Shown one piece after another: positions 43,010 to 53,500 of a stretch of 64,000 nt of DNA. The stretch lies in NCBI GenBank assembly GCA_041725895.1, contig JBGRQA010000013.1, positions 62,001 to 126,000 on the forward strand. The letters are read 5' to 3'. A model generated the notes under the pieces. The model saw only the letters and a program-made list of their open reading frames with translations, ran no database searches and had not been told where the DNA came from. This stretch comes from JBGRQA01 sp041725895. Its GTDB lineage: Bacteria > Bacteroidota > Bacteroidia > Bacteroidales > Marinifilaceae. The position numbers and the translations under genes are program-made. Position 1 is the stretch's first letter. Each line of letters starts with the position of its first letter.

Positions 43010-43309
43010 CTATAGGAGACGGATGATTTGATTCTTGTTTTTTCGGTCTATTTTCTCGTTCAAGTCGTGTCTTCGCGCAAAGAAGTTTTCAATTTTCTCG
43101 TTCAAGTCATGTCTTCGCGCAGAGAAGTTTTCAATTTTCTCGTTCAAGTCATGACTTCGCGCAAAGAAGTTTTCATTTTTCTTGTTCAAGTCATGTCTTC
43201 GCTCAAAGAAGTGTTCATTTTTCTCCTTCAAGTCATGACTTTGCGCGAAGAATTTTTCATTTTTCTCATTTAAGTTTTGGACTCCCAATTGTACCTTTTG
43301 GGTCTCCAC
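43010..43309 (-). CDS. Doubtful small repeat protein read through the 42-bp tandem repeats
   Basis: An open frame of 99 codons beginning with GTG. The product consists of six consecutive 14-residue units of the type DLNEKIENFFARRH, each one 42-bp DNA repeat, and would be a Lys/Glu-rich coiled helix. Because the unit length is a multiple of three, frames on both strands stay open through the array, so openness is weak evidence for coding. No ATG, no clear ribosome site and no homologous domain is seen. I list it as a possible gene only. Confidence 0.25.
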   Translation of the reverse strand: METQKVQLGVQNLNEKNEKFFAQSHDLKEKNEHFFERRHDLNKKNENFFARSHDLNEKIENFSARRHDLNEKIENFFARRHDLNEKIDRKNKNQIIRLL

Positions 43310-43312
43310 CCG
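43061..43312. repeat. 42-bp tandem repeat array (six units)
   Basis: The word CAAGTC recurs at 43061, 43103, 43145, 43187 and 43229, always exactly 42 bases apart, with a degenerate sixth unit in the same register at 43271. Units differ by a few bases each. There are no unique spacers, so it is not a CRISPR array. Confidence 0.92.
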
Positions 43313-44145
43313 GAAGTTTTGTTTGCAGGAAAGTCCTCCTGTTCCATTGTTCTCTGTTTGTTTTGATAGCTGTTGTTAAACTGTTTGTAATTAGATCTTT
43401 GTTTTAGGTGTTAACTGTAGGCAAAGTCGAAAATTGAAACCAGAAAAGAAAAAGAAATGAGTGAATGGCCAGAAAAATTTAGTGGGGAGTACAAAATCCT
43501 GAGTAAATGGGATTTTTGGGGTAGAATGTCGTACCATTCTTGGAGATATAACATAACTTAACGTAAAATGGGGCTTTCAGGGTATTTTTTAGATCGATTT
43601 CAAAAGTGTGAAATGATCAAAATCCTGAGCGAATGGTCAAAATCTTTGAGCGAAGAGTACAAAATCCTGAGTAAACCAAAATGGAATAACAGAACTTGAA
43701 ATTTTTCGAAAAAAGAATAGGTTCCAACAATGGTAAAAGTCAAAAAGTTCCTCTTTGATTCCGCTTTTGCAGTGCGAGGAGTGATTTTATTAAAGTAATC
43801 ATATTATTGGTTGTTGACTTTGTGGTGAAGTGTTTGTAAATTTAATATTTACGATTTTTTAGTTGGAGAACTAAATGTTTTTCGTAGGAAAAAGTACTGT
43901 AATGCCAGACAGAATGCGATGTGTCGGTGTTTTCGTAACGTTTAATTTCGTGTTTGTGTTGTTGTAAAAGGTTGAAAATGCGCAACAAAGGGTTTGATGG
44001 GGTTAAATGTTTAAAACTGTTGATATGTAAATCTTCAGAATTCTTGATTTTGTCAATTAAAGAATATGTTTAGTCAAACAGAGTATGATTAACCACTTGG
44101 TCTTTACTAATTTTAATAGGAAGAAATCAACATAAAAAAACTCAA
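43313..44145. other. Non-genic zone between the repeat array and the second surface operon
   Basis: More than 800 bases without a convincing gene. It includes the second 42-bp-register repeat set at 43463-43678, a possible 34-codon frame at 43457-43561 (MSEWPEKFSGEYK) and, near the right end, the presumed promoter of the PorP-OmpA-adhesin unit. Confidence 0.55.
43463..43678 (+). repeat. Second repeat set in a 42-bp register (AAAATCCTGAG words)
   Basis: AAAATCCTGAG occurs at 43493, 43619 and 43661, with a variant AAAATCTTTGAG at 43639. The distances 126 and 42 are multiples of 42. Segments of about 46 bases at 43463 and 43631 (starting GAATGG) are close copies 168 bases apart, again four times 42. 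Read on the plus strand they give peptides of the type EWSKSLSEEYKILSK. Confidence 0.8.
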
Positions 44146-45105
44146 ATGTGGTTTAGTTTTGGTTTAATTCGTTGTTTGAAATCCTGTAAACAACTCTTTG
44201 TATTATTAACCTTTATTCTGTGTGGGTTGTCCTGCTTTGCCCAGCAAGATAAGATGTTTACCCAGTTCCTGAATTATCCTTCCGGGATTAATCCCGCCTA
44301 TTCCGGTTCCAGGGATGCTTTTCAGTTTTTGGGCATTACCCGTAAGCAGTGGGTAGGAATTGATGGAAGTCCTACAAGTTCTGTTTTTTCGGTCAATTCT
44401 CCCATTAATTTTTTTAATCTGGGGCTGGGCCTAACTTTTGAATCGGATAAAATTGGGCGGGAAAAAAACAATGAGGTGGAATTTGATATTTCCTATAAGA
44501 TTCAGTTGTTCAATGGTACTTTTTTGAATCTGGGTATCAAATCCGGTTTTTCCAACTACAAAGTCGATTTGATGAATGCCCGGGTGGTTGATCACAACGA
44601 TCAGTTGCTTCAAGGGAACATCAACAAGGGATGGGTTCCCCACTTTGGAGTTGGAGCTTACTGTTACGGGAAGCGATATTTTGTTGGTTTTTCCATTCCT
44701 CAACTCTTTCAGAACGAATCTTCGGGGGGATGGCTAATGAGTTCATCGCTGGATCGGGAGCGTCTTCATTACTATTTGATGGCCGGCTATCTACTTCCAC
44801 TGACTCCCTCCCTACAATTGAAGCCTTCTCTTCTTGTTAAAGCCTCCGAAGCATCAAATTTCAGTTACGATATTTCAAGTGTTTTTATTCTTTTTGATCG
44901 ACTTTGGCTAGGTGGTTCCTACAGGAATGAGGATGCTTTTGCAGCTATTGTTCAATTTAATATTAGCAGTCAGTTGAAGCTTGGTTACTCCTATGATATA
45001 GGAATTGCAAAACTTTCGGGGCGCAGCTATGGTTCTCATGAATTTACTTTGAGTTTCGACCTGGCGCTCTCCGATCATAAGATAAGATCACCAAGATATT
45101 TTTAA
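44146..45105 (+). CDS. PorP/SprF family T9SS-associated outer-membrane protein
   Basis: A 319-residue beta-barrel protein with a long signal peptide (about 1-33, ending LSCFAQ). The family opening is clear: FLNYPSGINPAYSGSRDAFQF, then TRKQWVGIDGSP. Later strands (VGFSIPQLF, YYLMAGYLLPL, LKLGYSYDIGI) match the PorP/SprF pattern. It is the first gene of a plus-strand unit followed after 26 bases by a TPR/PD40/OmpA protein and then by the giant type-B adhesin. By analogy with SprF and SprB it probably serves as the dedicated outer-membrane partner for secretion or anchoring of that adhesin. Confidence 0.92.
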   Translation: MWFSFGLIRCLKSCKQLFVLLTFILCGLSCFAQQDKMFTQFLNYPSGINPAYSGSRDAFQFLGITRKQWVGIDGSPTSSVFSVNSPINFFNLGLGLTFESDKIGREKNNEVEFDISYKIQLFNGTFLNLGIKSGFSNYKVDLMNARVVDHNDQLLQGNINKGWVPHFGVGAYCYGKRYFVGFSIPQLFQNESSGGWLMSSSLDRERLHYYLMAGYLLPLTPSLQLKPSLLVKASEASNFSYDISSVFILFDRLWLGGSYRNEDAFAAIVQFNISSQLKLGYSYDIGIAKLSGRSYGSHEFTLSFDLALSDHKIRSPRYF

Positions 45106-45131
45106 CCTAAATAAAAACAGATGTAACTTTT

Positions 45132-47354
45132 ATGAGACGATACTTACTCCTGATCTTTTTGGTTTTTATGATATGTGCGGGGGGAATGAGTCAAACCATA
45201 ATGAATCGAAAAGGCGATAAAGCCTACGAAAAATTTAACTACAAACGGGCTGTTGAATTCTACGAGAATTCTCTGGCCATTGATAGTACCAATGTACACG
45301 TTATTCGGCGTTTGGCCAATGCCTATGATAAGATCGGTGAATTCCGAAAAGGACATCAGATCTACAGGCTATTGATGGAGAATGATTTCCATCGGGATTC
45401 AGATCTACTGAATTATGCTTTTTTCGTAAAGAAGCGGGGGGAATACCGGGAGGCATTGAATCGGTTGGAGCAATATCTTGCCCTGCATCCTTCCGATCGA
45501 AAAGCACGAGAGGTGGAAAAGGAGGTGCGGAAGATTCTTCAAAATCCTTTAATGGAGCTGAATTGTGAGGTTAAGCTGATGGATTGTAATTCGGAGTATT
45601 CCGATTTTGCCCCGGTCGTATTTCAAAACCAATTGGTTTTCACCTCCGGACGCAAGGGAGATCCTGCTCACAATAAGAAGTATGGCTGGGATGGACAATA
45701 CTTTCTTGGGCTTTTTCAGTACGATTTGGATGGTGAGAGCAAGGAGGTGGTTCGGTTTGCTAAGGAGGTGGGGTCTCGTTACCACGAAGGCGTCATCAGT
45801 TTTTCTCCTGACAGGCAAAAAATGTATTTAACCAGTAACAATAACTGCAAAGGGAAATTACGACGAAGTAAGCAGGGAATCAACAATCTGAAAATTTTTA
45901 TCTCTGAGCTAAAGGATGGAAAGTGGGAGCCTTTGCAGGAATTTGTCCACAACAATGATGAGTTTTCGGTGGGGCATCCTGCACTTTCTTCCGATGGTCG
46001 TAAAATGTATTTTGTTTCGAATATGCCGGGAGGTTTTGGCGGAACAGATATCTATTTCTGTAGTTGGGTAGAGGGAGGGTGGACTGTACCCGAGAATATG
46101 GGGCCGGAAGTAAACAGTTCGCAGAATGAGATGTTTCCTTTTGTTGATCAGCAGGGGAATCTATTCTTTGCCTCCAATGGCCATTCCGGTTTGGGTGGCC
46201 TCGATCTGTATGGTATCAATCCTAATGATCCCCAGGCCCGCTTGATTCATCTGGGGCCTCCGATTAATTCCGAAGCCGATGATTTTTCCATGGTTTTTCA
46301 CGGGGATGGTGCCCGGGGCTTCTTTGCCTCCAATCGGGCCGGAGGAATGGGAAGGGATGATATTTATGCTTTTGAAATTGATGCAATTAGTAAGGTGAAG
46401 GTAGAGTTACTGGATTCTCTGGGGCAAAATCCAGGATTGGCGAATCAAATTATTGTTTTGGGTCCTGGTGAAATCGAGCCGGAATACAAAGTGGAGGAAA
46501 ATTGTTACCGATTCAATATAGAAAGTGGCCATTCCTATCGGCTTTTGGTGAAGAAGGACAGTTTCTATTCCATCGACACGGTATTGTATAGCCATCTGCT
46601 TGAACCCGAATTGACCCACTCTGTTAAAATGAGAAAGCTACCTGTGGAACCTGAACGAACAGTAAATTTTGTTTTGAAGGATTTCATTTCGGGGGACACC
46701 ATGATGCCGGATGTATTTCAAATTGTTGAGCCCGAGATTGTAGACCTGAAGCAGGAAATGGAAAATGGGAATTTTACGGTTCAGCTCAAAAGCAATATAG
46801 ACTATCGGATTTTCGCCCAAAAGGATGGTTACTATGCTTTGGATACCAGTTTCTATTGTCCAAAGAATTCGAATGTTCTGAACCAGGAATTGGCTATGCG
46901 CGTAATCCCGCCAAAGGAGGAGGAGAAGGAGTTTTTGCCCGAGGAGCTGACTACTGTTTATTTCGAATTTGATCGCTACGAGGTTAAAAACAAGGCTTTT
47001 GCGAGTATCGCCAAAGTGATAGATATTTTGAAGGAAGAGGAGAGTTTGATGGTGACACTGGTGGCCAGGGCGGATACCAGGGGGAGGACTGAATACAATC
47101 AGAATCTGGCATTTAAGCGGGCGATGGCGACCCGTGATTTTTTCCTGCAAAAGGGGATTGAAGGCGACCGGGTTGTTGTATTGGCTTTGGGCGAAAGTGC
47201 TCCATTTGAACAAGAAAAAGATCAATCCCTTGAAACCTGGTACCAATTGAATCGATGTGTTGATTTTGAATTGAATACCATTTTTCAGACGAATACAGTA
47301 GAGACTGAAATACTTAAAGTGGGCAGCTCCATGGAGCCCTATTCATCAGAGTAG
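45132..47354 (+). CDS. OmpA-family protein with TPR and PD40 repeats
   Basis: A 740-residue envelope protein: a signal peptide (1-20), TPR-like helices (about 25-140), a PD40/propeller region (about 155-420, with SFSPDRQKMYLTSN, SSDGRKMYFVSNMPGGFGGTDIYF and GNLFFASNGHSGLGGLDLY), two Ig-like segments and a C-terminal OmpA domain (about 605-725: VYFEFDRYEVKN, VARADTRGRTEYNQNLAFKRA). It is longer than its paralogue at 33873-35612 by an insert before the OmpA domain. It probably connects the PorP/SprF-like protein and T9SS cargo to peptidoglycan. It lies between the PorP/SprF gene and the giant adhesin gene. Confidence 0.9.
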   Translation: MRRYLLLIFLVFMICAGGMSQTIMNRKGDKAYEKFNYKRAVEFYENSLAIDSTNVHVIRRLANAYDKIGEFRKGHQIYRLLMENDFHRDSDLLNYAFFVKKRGEYREALNRLEQYLALHPSDRKAREVEKEVRKILQNPLMELNCEVKLMDCNSEYSDFAPVVFQNQLVFTSGRKGDPAHNKKYGWDGQYFLGLFQYDLDGESKEVVRFAKEVGSRYHEGVISFSPDRQKMYLTSNNNCKGKLRRSKQGINNLKIFISELKDGKWEPLQEFVHNNDEFSVGHPALSSDGRKMYFVSNMPGGFGGTDIYFCSWVEGGWTVPENMGPEVNSSQNEMFPFVDQQGNLFFASNGHSGLGGLDLYGINPNDPQARLIHLGPPINSEADDFSMVFHGDGARGFFASNRAGGMGRDDIYAFEIDAISKVKVELLDSLGQNPGLANQIIVLGPGEIEPEYKVEENCYRFNIESGHSYRLLVKKDSFYSIDTVLYSHLLEPELTHSVKMRKLPVEPERTVNFVLKDFISGDTMMPDVFQIVEPEIVDLKQEMENGNFTVQLKSNIDYRIFAQKDGYYALDTSFYCPKNSNVLNQELAMRVIPPKEEEKEFLPEELTTVYFEFDRYEVKNKAFASIAKVIDILKEEESLMVTLVARADTRGRTEYNQNLAFKRAMATRDFFLQKGIEGDRVVVLALGESAPFEQEKDQSLETWYQLNRCVDFELNTIFQTNTVETEILKVGSSMEPYSSE

Positions 47355-47501
47355 AGGAAGATGTTTGCTGAGTTTATTTTTTATGGCAGGATGTGATCGG
47401 AAGTCTAAACATTCTGTGGTTTTGTTTTAGAAAAAAACGATTTGCCTCTAGTGGTCCCAATCGAGGCAGATCATTTAACTGATACTACCGTTTACCCTAA
47501 A

Positions 47502-50500
47502 ATGGAAGGAATGAAGAATTTTTACTCTCGAAGTCTGGCAGGTTTGTATGTCAAATGGCAGTTGTTGCTTGTTGTGCTGCTAATTGGCATAAGTGAACAG
47601 GAGGTTTGGGCGGAAGGAACCAAACAGTTGGCCCCCAATTCAACCGATCGAATCTATCTGGCCCTTTGTTTTGGTGATTACGGAGATTTTGGTCGTTACA
47701 ACGGGACTTCCGATCAGCGATTGCACATTCATATTGAACATCCTGAGCAGGAGCAAGTGTTTTTGGGTTTCTCCAATTTTGTGAGCGATGGGCATTATCC
47801 TCTTAGCGGACAGGCTGTACAGGGTTTTATTCGCATAAAAGATCCTTCGGGGCGTGTGGTTTGGCCTACCAAAGACAATTCCAATGGATATGCTGTTGGC
47901 TGGGGAAATATTGATTCCTGGTCGAAAGCTGTAAATGGTCCGAAGCAAATTAATGGAGGAAAAGGTTACAATGCATGGGTTTTTGATCCGGCCGGATTGT
48001 CTGCTGGTGATTACTATATAGAGTTCAGCCGAAATCAAACGGAATATAGTTCCCATAGCTTGTTTGTTGAATGGTGGGATATTACCGTAGCGACAAAGGG
48101 TGCAAATCCTAAAGCCATTAAGGGGCGTGTGTGGAGTAAAAACTGGGCTTTTCAGAGTCCGGCTACCTGGCACTGGGTTTCCCATCCCAACAATAAATTC
48201 AGGTATCGGGTAAGGGATGATTGGTTTGGCCGGCCATTTAATGGTACTGTTTACAGTTATTGTACCGAAAAGAATTTTCCAGGGGGGTATGTTACCGAAG
48301 TTGATTTTAGAAATTCCGGATTTCGTGGAGCTGCTTTCAACCTGGCCTTTAACTGGTCGGGTACCGATACAACCGACGATTTTACAGTGAATCGCAAATC
48401 TATTCCCGGACAAAATCGGCTTTCTCCCGAATTCCCGATTTTCCTAAACGATCCGGATCATGAGGTTTACCCTTCTGCTCCTTCGTATGGTAGATTTTTA
48501 AACGATGAGGTAGAGGATTGTCCCAGATTATTCGGTTGTCCGGGGAATTATTTCTTTCATGTTGCTGTTGAGAAGAAGGGGCGAATCGAGCTGATTCTGG
48601 ATTTTGATCTGAATGGAAGGTTTGACCCCGATTCCAGGGACCGTGTTATCACCCAGTTGTTCAAGCCTCACGAACACGAATCCAACCCCTTGATTCGTGA
48701 TATCTACTGGGATGGATTGGATGGCAAAGGCAATGAGGTCACCGATTCTAAAATCCATGTGATCTTCGATTACATCCAGGGAACCTTTCATTTTCCCATG
48801 TACGATGTGGAATTTATGACCCGTGGTTTGGTTCCGCGTACTGTACGACCTGTACCGCCTCCGGTAATCAATGCGAATGGTACTACCCAGGCTTATGTAC
48901 CAAAGCTTTATTGGGACGACTCCCGAATTACAGGACAACTCATGAATGGTCAACCCAAAATTGAGTTAACGGGAGCCGGGGCACCCAGCCATGCATGGGA
49001 CGATTACAACGAATGGGAAGACCAGGGGTACGGGAATAACAATTCCATCAACACCTACTGGAATTCGTACAGTTCAGGAGCAGATAACAGTTTTATCTTC
49101 GAAATGCCGTACCATGGTTGCGAACTCTTTGTGCCCGGGAGTATCAGTGGTACGGTGTATTACGATGCCAACCGCAACGGGAAAATGGATGGGGGAGAGA
49201 ATCCGGAGCAACCCCAGTCAGGGGTTACTGTCTATTTGTATAAGGATAGCAATGACAACAAGATTTTTGACGATGAGGATGTGCTGGCAGATACTTTTAT
49301 AACACAGGAACCGGGAACTTTTGGTTATCCTGAAGGTACCGGTAATTATTTATTCGAACCGGAAATTGGCTATGAATACTTTGTTGGAGTGGAGTCGGGA
49401 ACAGATATCGTGACAACCGAAAATTACAGGTACTATACTCTCTATTCGTTGGGGACGGAGCATTTCGATCAGTACTTTGGAGTGACGGCTGCCCCCGTTG
49501 TTTCTCTCTCCGCTATACCCGTACAGTTAACTGAAGCCCCGCAGACTTCTACAATTACTGCCACTTTGGATTATGAGCCGATATTACCGGTTACCATTGG
49601 ATTAAACTACCAGGGGACAGCTTCTGCCGATGATTTCACTCTTATAGTGGGGGAGAATGCAACAGACAAGAATACCCTGAAATTTGAACCTGGTGAAACA
49701 ACGGCCTCGGTTCAGTTGGTGAGTGTAAATGATGAGGAAGCCGAAGCAGATGAGTCTGTTGTTGTGGAAGTAAACTCTGTGACCAATTGCGTGACCGGTG
49801 ATGCAATCACCCAAACCATCCGAATACTGGATGATGATGAAGCAGGACTGATTGTTTCAAAAAAACAGGTGGAGGTGGCTGAAAATGGTCTGAATGATTC
49901 CTTTTCGGTGCAACTGAAGTCCCAACCAACTCATTCGGTTACCCTTTCTATCCACTCCTTAATACCCAATGAAGCCATAGTTTCACCAACGGAACTAAGT
50001 TTTACTCCCGAAGAATGGAATATTCCCCAAACGGTTTTTGTATCAGGAAAGGATGATCTTGTGGATGATGATGATCAGGCATTTGTGGTAGAACTTTACA
50101 ATGTAAGGAGTGAAGATCCCTTTTATGATGAAAATTTTCATGAGGAATTACTGGGAGTAAACAGGGATAATGATGAGGCTGGCTTATTGCTCTCTAAAGA
50201 CAATTTACAAGTTCATGAGGAATTGACCACATCCGATGTTTTTTCGGTAAAGTTAAAATCGCAACCCTTGAGGGATGTTAAAATTAAAATAACATCATCC
50301 AACGAAGAGGAGGGCACCGTAGATGTGTTCTGGTTGCTGTTCCAGCCTTCAGACTGGCAGGTAGCAAAGGATGTTGTGGTAACTTCGGTTGATGAAAGAA
50401 TTGCGGATGGCGATCAGACTTTCCATATTCAGTTGGACCCTTTTGCCAGTCTGGATGAGAAATATAAAGTACTTGGGCCGATAGAGATTCCGGTTGTAAA

Positions 50501-53500
50501 TGTTGATAACGACAATGGCGTGAGTCCAATAGCAGATACGGATGTAGCAGTGAATGAGGTGACGGAGAATGCCGATGTTAACGATTTGGTGGGGATAACA
50601 GCTTCTGCACAGGATGAGGATGAAGAGGATGTTGTTAGCTATCATCTTAAAAATGACTTTTATGGTTGGTTCCGGATTGATGCCGGTACCGGTGTTGTTA
50701 CTGTTGCTGGGAATATTGACTATGAGGATAAGAACCTGCTCAATCATGAGGCTACGATTGTTGTAGAGGCAACCAGTACCGATTTAAGTACCTCTGAAAA
50801 AAGTTTCAGCATACGGATTCTCGATGCCGATGGAGGAAATTCAGGCGGAGGAGATACGGATCATCCTATTTCAGCCATCGAGGATAGGGATTCCAATACG
50901 GAAGAGGTGAATGAGAATGCTAAGGTTGGGGATCCGGTTGGAATCACAGCTTTTGCCAGTGATCCGGATGAGGATGCTGTTTCCTATCATCTATCCGATG
51001 ATTTTCATGGCTGGTTTCAAATTGATGCCGGTAGTGGTGTTGTTACTGTTCTTGGAAATATCGACTACGAAAATAATAATTTAATCAACCACGAGGCTAC
51101 GATTGTTGCAGTTGCCACCAGTACAGACTTAAGCACATCCGAAAAGAGCTTTGCCATAAAAGTTCTGGATGCTGATGGTGGAAGCTCTGGCAACGGGGAT
51201 ACGGATCATTCCATTTCTGCTATTGAGGATACGGATTTGAATGCAGATCAGGTTGATGAAAATGCAACAGTTGGAGCTTTGGTTGGTATTACTGCCTTTG
51301 CCAGTGATTTGGATAAGGATGATGTTTCCTATCATCTTTCCAATGATTTTCATGGTTGGTTCCAAATTGATGCGGTAAGCGGTGTTGTGAGTGTTGCTGG
51401 AAATATTGACTATGAGGATGGTAATCTGGAGAATCATCTGGCTACTATTGTTGTTGTTGCTACCAGTACGGACTTAAGTACATCAGAAAAAAGCTTTGCT
51501 ATTGAAGTTTTAAATGCAGATGGAGGCAATTCAGGTGGGGGAGATACGGATCATTTCATTTCTGCTATTGAGGATACGGATTTGAATGCAGATCAGGTTG
51601 ATGAAAATGCAACAGTTGGAGCTTTGGTTGGTATTACTGCCTTTGCCAGTGATTTGGATAAGGATGTTGTTTCCTATCATCTTTCCTATGATTTTCATGG
51701 CTGGTTCCAGATTGATGCTGCAAGTGGTATTGTTAGTGTTTTAGGAAATATTGACTATGAGGCTGAGGATTTGGTCAATCACGAGGCTACCATTGTTGTA
51801 GTGGCAACCAGTACGGACTTAAGCTCATCTGAGCGAAGTTTCACAATACAAGTTCTGAACGCAGACGGCGGAAATTCGGGTGGTGGAGATACGGATCATC
51901 CCATTTCGGCCATTGAAGACAAGGATGGAAATACTGATCAGGTCAATGAGAATGCGGAAGTTGGAGATCTTGTCGGAATTACGGCTTTTGCCAGCGACTC
52001 GGATGAGGATGTTGTCTCCTATCAGCTATCCAATGATTTTCATGGTTGGTTCCAAATTGATGCCAGTTCAGGTATTGTAACCGTTTCTGGCAATATCGAC
52101 TACGAGGATGGTAATCTGGACAATCATGAGGCCACCATCGTTGTAGTGGCTACCAGTACGGATTTAAGTACATCAGAAAAGAGTTTTACCATTAAAGTAC
52201 TGGATGCTGAAGGGGGAAATTCCGGAGGGGGAGACACGGATCATCCGATTTCCGGTATTGAGGATAAGGATAGTAATCCCGATCAGGTCAGTGAGAATGC
52301 AGTTGTAGGTGATTTGGTGGGCATTACCGCCTTTGCCAGCGATCCGGATGAGGATGTTGTATCCTATCAACTTACCAATGATTTTTATGGCTGGTTCCAA
52401 ATTGATGCCACTTCAGGTACTGTAAGTGTTCTTGGCAATATCGACTACGAGGATGGTAATCTGGTTAATCATGAGGCCACCATTAAAGTAGTTGCCACTA
52501 GTACGGATTTAAGCACATCCGAAAAGAGCTTTACAATTAAAGTTTTGGATGCGGCTGGGGGGAATACGGGCGGAGGAGATACGGATCATCCGATTTCCGG
52601 TATTGAGGATAAGGATGAAAATACCGATCAGGTAAATGAGAATGCAGTTGTAGGAGATCTTGTAGGCATTACTGCTTTTGCCAGCGATCCGGATGAAGAT
52701 GTTGTATCCTATCAACTTACCAATGATTTTTATGGCTGGTTCCGGATTGATGCAGGTACGGGTGTTGTCAGTGTTCTGGGAAATATCGATTACGAGGATG
52801 CCAGGCTTGTGAATCATCTGGCTACCATTGTTGTTGCAGCCACCAGTACGGACTTAAGTACATCAGAAAAGAGCTTTACAATTAAAGTTCTGGATGCTGA
52901 TGGGAATACACCCGGGGGTGGAGATACCGATTTTTCCGTCTCACAAATTAGTGATGTAGATAGTGCTCCCAATGAGATCAACGAGAATTGCAAGCAGAAT
53001 GAAATTGTGCATATTCAGGCCAATGCAACCGATCCGGATGGGGATGCTGTTTCCTACTTTTTGTTGGATGATGCCGGCGGAAGATTTAAGATTGATGAAG
53101 GAACGGGAGTGGTGCAGGTGAAGGATGACAGTAATATTGATCATGAAAATTCATCTTCCCATAATATTGTAGTGAAAGCAGTAAGTACGGATGGATCATT
53201 CAGTACCAGGCTGTTTGCGATTACTGTTTTGGATGCTGTAATTGATGATGATCATACGGTCTCGGAGATTCAGGATATTGATAAGGTTGAGAATCGGATT
53301 AGCGAAAATTCCAAAGTTGGAGATTTGGTGCACATCTGGGCTTTTGCAACCGATCCGGATCCCGGTGATGTAGTTAGTTATAGTCTGAATAATGATATTT
53401 TGGGCTGGTTTACAATTGATGAACAAACCGGGGTGGTTAAAGTGAATGGCAATGTTGATTATGAGGATGTAAGATTGGTAGATTATAAAGCCACTTTTGA

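Noticed and set aside
43028..43273. Plus-strand frame of 81 codons through the 42-bp array
   Set aside because: A unit length divisible by three keeps frames open on both strands; the hydrophobic product has no ribosome site and mirrors the minus-strand frame.
43061..43312. CRISPR array
   Set aside because: The 42-bp units are contiguous with no variable spacers and no cas genes are nearby.
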